64,000 nt of DNA from positions 1 through 64,000 of the forward strand of contig WEDG01005074.1 of the NCBI GenBank assembly GCA_017591395.1. The letters run 5' to 3'. The notes under the pieces were generated by a model. That model saw only the letters and a list, made by a program, of their open reading frames with translations. It did no database searches and was not told the origin of the DNA. The position numbers and the translations under genes are program-made. Positions 56,576 through 64,000 of the stretch are shown one piece after another (position 1 is the first letter of the stretch; each line of letters begins with the position of its first letter). The DNA comes from Schistocephalus solidus (Eukaryota > Platyhelminthes > Cestoda > Diphyllobothriidea > Diphyllobothriidae).

Positions 56576-56939
56576 GTTTGGAGACTTCAATTTTCAATAT
56601 CTGCATGTGGCAATATGCATAAGTAAAATCACCTTGAGGGCTTATGTGCTGATGAATACGGATTTGAGTTTATAAAGATGTTCGGGGACTGGTAAGAAGC
56701 TCAGGAGCTAAGCAGTTTACTATCAGGAACGAGGTTCGGAGACCAGGCTGTTAGGCTAGGCCAGAAATAGTTTGTTAAATTATCTGAATTTTCGTTTTCC
56801 AACATTCTGCGAAGCCTGTGATCGAGAATAGTTTCTTAGAATTTCTTTACATAAGGACTACAAAATCCTACAGCTTCTAGTTTATGTAGAGTTCACCAAC
56901 ATCATCCCAGTTCCACGTGATTCATCATTACTTTTTAGA

Positions 56940-57345
56940 AACGGCTCTGCGCAATTATTTATTCGTTACACTTTGAAGTAAGTTCCATGGTCGAACTACT
57001 GCTGAAAGAAAACTTTCGTTGATCTAGACGCATACCTTCGCGTTTGACCTTATATGGAGACCACACAGGTGAGTCATGTTCGTAAATTGAAAGAACTCCT
57101 CGTATTTAGACTAACAGTTATATCCGTGGAAAATTCGGAATGTCCATAGCAGGTCATATCGCATACATCTAATGATTAAGGAAAAAAGTTAAGCTTGTCC
57201 AGTTTTTCTGTATATAACTGGGTCCTGAGACCATCCACAAATGTTGACCCCGTCTTTGCACCTGCACGATAAGATCACTGTCTTTCTTCATTCAGGGCAT
57301 CCATGCTAGTATTTCATATTGCAAATTTGGTGTAACGAAATTAAT
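56940..57345 (-). pseudogene. CR1-like element I, C-terminal remnant
   Basis: Aligns with element G (37990-38370) on the minus strand, sharing the nucleotide strings around GACATTCCGAATTTTC, the ILVQVQRRGQHLW-like region and the FRKVYGIF-like region. Too decayed for an open frame. Confidence 0.55.
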
Positions 57346-60300
57346 GAAGATCAGATCAGATTCCTCGGACTGAAGGTCTACCATAGGTACAAGAAAAGAT
57401 TCCTGGTGAAGCTGGAGGACAAGCCAGGGTTATTTCACACAAAAAACGCATACCACTGTAAAGGATGTGGCTTGGTGCATTTGAGGATATGATAGGAAGA
57501 GAAACATTTTGATAGAATGTATACTGAGACTGGACGCACGTAACCAAAGAAGACGACTTCGAGATGAGCGTTAGTCTCCAAAGGATTGGGCTGACCACTC
57601 GCCGCAGCAGCATGCTAACCATTGTGCACATGAAAAATAATCATAGTAAAGTTATGAACGAAACATGATCATCCGAATGCTGCTGTCATAAAGGTTAGCA
57701 TATATTGCCGAATGGACAGTTCTATCTGTAGCAATTTGGTTCCGAAACCTAATATTTTCCAAGTTTAATTTTGCATCAACATGACATGACAAATAAGCTG
57801 TAAGTTATGTTGACATCTGAGCTCACCAAGAGAATGTAATAAACTGACTGCAAACTATATTGGTGCACATGCGGCAAAAACTGATTTGTATAGAACGGCT
57901 TTGATACGCCAACCCCTCAACTTAATGGTTTACTCTTCTCGAGCACCTCTGCTAAGTATATCTATTAACCGACGTAGCAGTCCAAGAGGTGCTTTGTTCT
58001 ACTTCGTACTGTCAATCCACATCAAGGTAGGAATTTTTGATTTTACATTTCGCACTCTGCAGACTATGCCGAAAAATCATATTTGACCGATGCATCGACA
58101 ACTCTTGATGCAGAGCAAATGTTTGTTTTATGCCAGCGATTTGCTCTTGTTTTCCTGCGTTTGCCTGGAGAGCATTGGTTCAACCAAACTATGGGTAGGA
58201 GGCGGAATCGTTCTTTCTATCCTCTTTAGAAAACCCGATCTTTGATGAGCAGGAACTGGAGACGTGGGCGAACGCAGAGGAAACTAATACTCAGCCCACT
58301 TCTAACCCTGTGGTCCTCGGTCTGCGTAATTAGCATATCGACTGGTCCGGTTTCGTTAGGATATATACTGTTTTCTGCCTGTAATGAAAGTAAACCCCTC
58401 TTATTGCGGCAAACCCACGATAACAAGTTAAAAGAATTATCAATGGTGGCTTTTCTACATGTGAATGTAGGTAACTCTAACCGATCTCGGATTACAATTT
58501 CAACCACATGAGCTGTAACAACCGTAGAACGAGCTGTTGGCAATAATTACGTCAGCAATGGTCAATTCTTTGGCCCTGCGTTTATTGTATTGTTATATTT
58601 CTCAAAGCAATCTATGGTATAACAAGTGATTTAAACCTTGTAAAAAAGAATCAAAAGAAATATTTACTTGAAGTTGATGCATTTTAACCTGAAAAATTAC
58701 CAAGTTGGTGAATTACGTTCCAGGCTGTGGGAGTCACGTGCTTCTTAATCGGAATTTATTTTTTATGATTTGCTTTTTATGAACCTTCTCTTTAAATACC
58801 TTGTATGCAATCTCTGGTAGATGTGGATCGACCATGCTGAGTTTACTAAAGGCTAAAATAGCCCGATGCCTATTTTAAGTGTACTCTACAAACCTAAAAA
58901 TGTCATCATGAGGAGAGACCCATCGCTTTAAAGTTCCGCAAAGAGAGTGAGATGTGTGAGGGTATGTCTAGAACACTGAATAACAGCATTTTCCTCTACT
59001 ATACCAAAGGCAAGGAAGGTAATATTTCAACAAAAAAACCAAAGATGGATATAAAAAGCTACTATGTTGACCGTTCGCGCAATGGAGCCGTAGGTCCCCC
59101 TCGTCCTCTTTGAATAGGAAATCGTCAATATCGTCAAGGCCATTTTCATTTTATTTCTTCACCGTGTAACTAGAAGTTTGGGCACTATTTATACCAGGCA
59201 TATTTAGTCTGATGGTGACTCTGCTCCCACCTAATGACCGTGCTTCCTTTACTTGGCTACCTTGCTTTCTGTGATCATGTTTGCTTCTTATACTACTTTT
59301 CTCCCGATATTTATTTCATATTTATTTGCAGTTATCAAAGATTTAAAAAAAAAACATTTATACATAAAACAATTTTCTGCAAGTTCATTCTAGGGAACGT
59401 GTAGACATGCACTGTAATAGAGTCATTTCCACCTTCATACTCATCTACTTCAGTTCAAAAACAAATTTTCAGTGTTGAATGCACAGGAAATGAGCTGAAA
59501 TCAAATGAGAGGAAGTTCCATTATCTGGAACGCTGCAAAACTCTCAGGGTTTTGAGAAAAAACCTACCGATCTAAAAAAAATAATGTGCTTAATAAATGA
59601 TCTTGTTTTGCATTTACTAACTTGATAGCAAGAAATATTGTGCCTCTAAAGCGACCCTCAGGATCCGTAATTTTAGACGACGTGGCGTTGACCAATCGAT
59701 GATCACAATGGATTTAAGTACAAGCCTTGGGTAAGTTCAAACCGCGTTGAAGGTCAGGAAACCCTGGAAAAACTCTTTGGAAAATGAATAAGAATGTAAA
59801 AGCATATTTACGTAAATCTGCGATACTAATTGGTATAAAACATGATCCAAAAATCAGCCTGCCCTTTCGTTGGGTATTTTTTGCGCTCACTAGGTAACTA
59901 ACACTCGTGAAAAGGACCTCGTTCATTTTCCACAGATTTTTGATGAGCTTTAAAATAAAATTCTACTTACTCTCAAGGACTTATTACTGGTGCATCTCAT
60001 GTTCAGCTTGTAGAACAGTATGCCGCCTTCAAATGCTGTATTTGATGGAAGGAACCACTACGTTTCGGGAAAAATGTTACACTTTTGCACCCTTAAACTG
60101 CTCAGAGAAGTATTCCTGTAACCTAATGTAATCGGGTTTATGTATATTGTTTACACAATATGTAAGTTTAAACATACGCAATGGAACATCTAGTTTACAC
60201 AAAGAAGCATATTCACGGAGGCACGATAAGACAGATGAAGTTTCGTGAAGAATGACACGTAGTGGTTCAACTGACACGGAAACAAGGAAATATTTTTACA

Positions 60301-62384
60301 AAAAATATAGCTTTACCATCAGGTAAAAGTTTGAGAACTTTCACCGCAACCTTTCAAAAATTAAGAGCGAAGTCAAGAAAACATCAAAATCAATTGAAAT
60401 AAACACCCTCAGTAAGCACGGACTTATTACAAATGCGGTTGACATCACAATAAGCACAGATAGGCTGAAGATTAAATTTCCCGCTAATCATTCTTGTGTA
60501 GGGGCAGTATTCTGTTTAAAAATTGACTTACAGTTTTCGTTCAATTTCTCATTGGCCTCGATGCATACGGTGAGCTACGAATGAAACTACAGCATTGAAA
60601 CAAAACTGTATCTGCGGCACGTGTTGTATGTTGAAATAGATTGAGAACTTGCATCCTCGTCTTATTTTGAATTCCGTAGTAATTATTTACTTCCTTAATC
60701 TGTACACATAAGTAACTGGTAAGCCAGAAACATGGTGCCCTGCGGTGCATTTGGACCGCAACTTGTCGAATTTCTGCCGAGGTTTCTGACAACCCAGCTA
60801 TCAGGAAATCGCAACGACTGCTGTAAGATTTGGTGTTATCTTATTTTGAACTCACAAGGTGGACCCAATAGACGGTGTCAGACATGCTCCCAGTTGGGGA
60901 ACGAAGCAAACCTTTAATATGAAGGGGGAATCATTAAATTTTCGACACATTAAACATTTCAAAGCAATCAAATAACAATCGCGTTTTTAATGTTATGAAC
61001 GTATGACAAGAGTAGGCTTGGAAGGGATTTATAAAAGAAGCATACTGCGGACATTAAACTAACTTCGCACCCTCCGATTATATGAATTAAACGAAGGTCT
61101 GGCTTCAGGTTGCATTTCCACTGCCATGGTATGCAATCAGTACTTGCATCACGGACTACAAACTCACAGACTGGGGCACAAATCATCCAAACCGTGGGTG
61201 CTTCTGTTGTTTCAGAACAGCGGAAAAAGTACCCAAATTGGGGCATTCAATAGGTGCTCCAAAGGCAAAATATACCCACAACCAAACGCTTAAGGCCTAC
61301 CTTGACAGATACTGGGGAAGGGCGAGCGAAATTTTCTTAATAATCCGTGGCTGTTTATTTAAAACCCAGAGTTTTTGTAAGCTGGGAAGAAACTGTGCCA
61401 CTGCTGCCGATATTTGTTTGTCACCTTTTGATCTGCGGCCTCCGGGGCTGGCATTAAAAAGATGTATGGAAACTCTCTATGGAAACTGGCCACCAGCAGA
61501 CGGGGCAATCTTCGTGAGGGGAATTTATGCTGCAGGAAAAATGGCCTATTAGTACCGACATGCGTATGCATGTGAAAAAATCTTACAGATATACCGGCCA
61601 GCTGCGCTCCAGCCATAATCAGTCGCAAGTCAAAGCATCCTTACTTCTATTACTTACCAAATTTCCCCTCTTGCAGGAAAGATGTTCCGGCCTCCAGCTC
61701 CGTACTTTATAGTACATTTATACCTCAAATATTAGAGAGATTAGGTTTCAAGAACCCATCGCGAATCAGGAGGAGTTGGGAGTAATTAAAATGTTTTTTT
61801 CATAGAGTTTTAACCCTAAATTCGACGCAAATCATGCTCCTAAAGGGCATAATTTCATTCTGCTGTTAGCTCAATGCATAAGACCCCAAAAGAAATCGAT
61901 GGTTGACCTAAAAACAGAGAATGGAATAGTCCAATAGGTTTTTTTTCACTTTCGGCATTTAAAAGTATGATATACTAACGTTACCCATTTACTAATTTAT
62001 GGGCTGCTGTTTTTGCAAACAGTAAAGTAAAACAAAATAAAGAATGGGATTCCAAACCTAATAGCTGACGTTTTTGTTATCATTGTCCCGAAGGTAAACT
62101 AGGCAAAATTCATATGTCGCAGAAGTCAAAAAACGAAGGCACAGTGCAAAAAATACAGAAAACACGAACACGGTGTACGTAGAGAGTACAGGTACTCAAT
62201 AAAATTAAAATTATTTAGAGGCATACCGAGAAATAACAAGTTGCAAACTTCAAGTAAGCGCGTTATCCTCAGGGGTATGATTAAGATCTCACTCAATCCC
62301 ATTCTGTCCACCCATCAGCTTGCTACTGGCGATAGCGAACGTTTTCGCCATAAGACACATGCCACATAAGTTGCAAAAATATGT
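57346..62384. other. No gene or element recognised
   Basis: Five kilobases, mostly AT-rich. Open frames at 58226-58543, 60732-60917 and 61238-61552 look unremarkable to me and no splice-consistent homology was noticed. Confidence 0.45.
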
Positions 62385-62642
62385 GTGCACATCACCATCT
62401 TCGCCACCACCAGTACCATAAAAACCATAGTTGTGGACTCGATCCCAACTTGTCTTCATTGCTATCGTATCTTCATATCACACATCGACCTGCGAATCCA
62501 CCTCGCTGAAACCAGTGAACCAATGCCGGCTGCCCGATATATCCAGTCATCTGTCCACCTCCAATGTCCGCACTTCGCACGCAAACTCAGTCACCGCATG
62601 GGCCTGATCGACCACATGCGCCTCCATGATAGTCTGCGATAA
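62385..62642 (+). pseudogene. C2H2 zinc-finger end of another RTE element
   Basis: Open frame with two fingers: IPTCLHCYRIFISHIDLRIH and LQCPHFARKLSHRMGLIDHM. They are separated by LAETSEPMPAARY, the counterpart of RTETGEPVPGAPS in copy A. The second Cys of finger two is Phe. It ends at TAA 62640-62642. No RT upstream, so 5' truncated. Confidence 0.75.
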
Positions 62643-63115
62643 ATCACCAAAGGCCAAGTCTCCCCGAAGCAAACTTCATCTTTGCAGATAAACCACACAT
62701 GCATTTATCTGAAACTCACAATCAACGGGTATGGAATCGGTGTCCCAAACGTAGGTTAGAGGCGTGGTCTTAGACCCTTTCTCCAGTTGGTCTCTAGTGC
62801 ACGCAGGTGAAACTCGAGTCACAAACTGCCTTTTGTGTACAAGCCTGAAGACTTGTGTTGGAGTCAGGTTGTGTGTGGCGCGGATCAGGCTTGTGTGGCA
62901 CGCGTAGCCACTGCGCCTGACTCCCCCTCCGTCCTCCTTGATTTTATCTTGACACGGGGCCCAGGATGTTCTGTGAAGGTAGAATGTGGTAGACGCTGCG
63001 CAAGTCTACCGTGAGTATGAATTTATTCAGGCGAAATTCACTGTACCTGCACCCATCCTACCGTGGGTTGATTTTGAACACTGTCGAAAACGACGGACGA
63101 ACTTTCAGGTATATG
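62643..63115 (+). mobile_element. 3' UTR of the 62.4-kb RTE-ZnF copy
   Basis: Follows the finger stop. From about 62870 it matches the conserved 3' UTR (CTCCTTGATTTTATCTTGAC, GTAGACGCTGCGCAAGTCTA, TTCACTGTACCTGCACCC), ending with GTCGAAAACGACGGACGAAC, the hairpin end of the family, at about 63083-63102. Confidence 0.72.
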
Positions 63116-64000
63116 CAAATCTCTTGTCTTAAATTAATTGGATCCTGTATCTTCAGTTGAAATACCGAGGCAAATAAGTATTTTTTCGGCAATGGCACTT
63201 AAATTTTATCAACTTGCTTTGAACCCATTTACATTTTGTGATATAAGATTGCTAAATTCACGTGATCTCCTGGGGGGTATCTCAAACGCCGTATTTCATT
63301 AATTATTGTGATCCAATGCACGACAGATATTTTGAGGAAGGTTTCAGAATTTTTTTATACGTGAACTGCAGAATATTTTAAAAGAAGTAAACTTTTATTT
63401 GTGCCTTTCATGAATTTTCAGTTCTGATCACTTATGCGGGTTCCTCTGTAAGACAGAATAACGCTAAGTGGAAAAGCCCAAAAATCGACTTGCAGCTAAA
63501 GTGTCTTTTAGAATTGAGGCAGAATGAAGCTGGTTTATTTTAGTTGAACGTAAAAGCACCCTTGTTGCAGATTTAGCAGGTTTCATTGATCATTGTAACT
63601 GCTCTCAGACAAAAAAGTACTTTAAAAATTCTTGACTTTATAACAGACCGAAAGCCTGAATAAAATGTTTTGAAATTTTCAAACACCGTTTTATGCATCA
63701 ATTTCTAATCACAGTTTCGTTCATTTTGAGCTTCAGGTTAGGGATGAACTTACATTAAAATCTTCTACTGACATAAAACGAAAATGCTGTTTTACTAGTC
63801 GTTTGCTTTATTTTATGATTTCATTGACATATGGAAAATTATGCAGCTGTTCGCAATTGATTACATTCGTATTCCCTCCTTCATTGCTCACAATTAGCAC
63901 TCAAAAGTCAATATTTCTGAACAGAAAAGAGTCGAATAGTTAGGTGTATTAAAGGAATAAGCGGATAAAATAGGTTTCAAAGCTTAAATGGACGTGATCA
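63116..64000. other. No recognisable feature
   Basis: AT-rich non-coding sequence to the window end. Confidence 0.5.

Noticed and set aside
58226..58543. Transposase-like minus-strand frame (LELPTF... segment)
   Set aside because: Only a faint likeness to part of a transposase; no catalytic motif and no ends.
61238..61552. Overlapping plus and minus open frames as a host gene
   Set aside because: Neither strand shows recognisable motifs, splice-consistent neighbours or repeats.

Overview
This window reads as nuclear DNA of a flatworm, most likely a tapeworm (diphyllobothriidean type). That is inferred from the mixture of Penelope-like, RTE-like and CR1-like retroelements, very short spliceosomal introns, and host exons whose closest recognisable relatives are animal genes. 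No bacterial-style operons, rRNA genes, CRISPR arrays or functional tRNA genes are visible. Coding density is low and most of the recognisable sequence is decayed mobile DNA.

Three host genes can be pieced together from spliced exons. (1) 7.6-12.4 kb, plus strand: the catalytic part of a type I inositol-polyphosphate 5-phosphatase (INPP5A-like), seven exons ending at a stop codon at 12445-12447. (2) 36.8-37.1 kb, plus strand: one exon of a CDC6-like replication licensing ATPase, hemmed in by retroelements. (3) 41.7-46.4 kb, plus strand: what appears to be a complete six-exon CFAP299 (C4orf22-type) cilium/flagellum-associated gene encoding 233 residues, with two micro-introns of 33 and 34 nt.

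Mobile DNA by region. 0-2.9 kb: Penelope-like element with a YVDD reverse transcriptase and GIY-YIG nuclease, head-to-head with a second 5' fragment. 2.9-3.1 kb: tRNA-derived SINE. 12.45-12.85 kb: 385-bp MITE with long terminal inverted repeats, an intact 8-bp target duplication and a TTAGGG-like core, two bases after the INPP5A stop. 12.9-19.9 kb, minus strand: RTE-type retrotransposons that carry an array of C2H2 zinc fingers after the reverse transcriptase and a distinctive 3' UTR. 22.5-23.0 kb: Tc1/mariner-type transposase remnant. 26.05-26.65 kb: SINE cluster. 27.5-40.4 kb: dense pile-up of at least six CR1/Jockey-type non-LTR elements in both orientations. 48.4-51.4 kb: second RTE copy preceded by two tandem 3' UTRs. 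52.5-53.0 kb: mariner remnant. 54.6-55.6 kb: second Penelope-like element. 56-57.4 kb: SINEs, an RTE tail and a CR1 tail. 62.4-63.1 kb: zinc-finger/3' UTR end of another RTE copy.

The most interesting observations are the RTE lineage with C-terminal zinc fingers and a hairpin-ended 3' UTR seen at seven places, the MITE in the INPP5A 3' region, a hammerhead-like CUGANGA...GAAAC motif repeated at four Penelope-type ends, and the micro-introns of CFAP299. Long stretches (4.6-7.2, 19.9-22.4, 23-26, 46.4-47.9 and 57.4-62.4 kb) hold nothing I can name.
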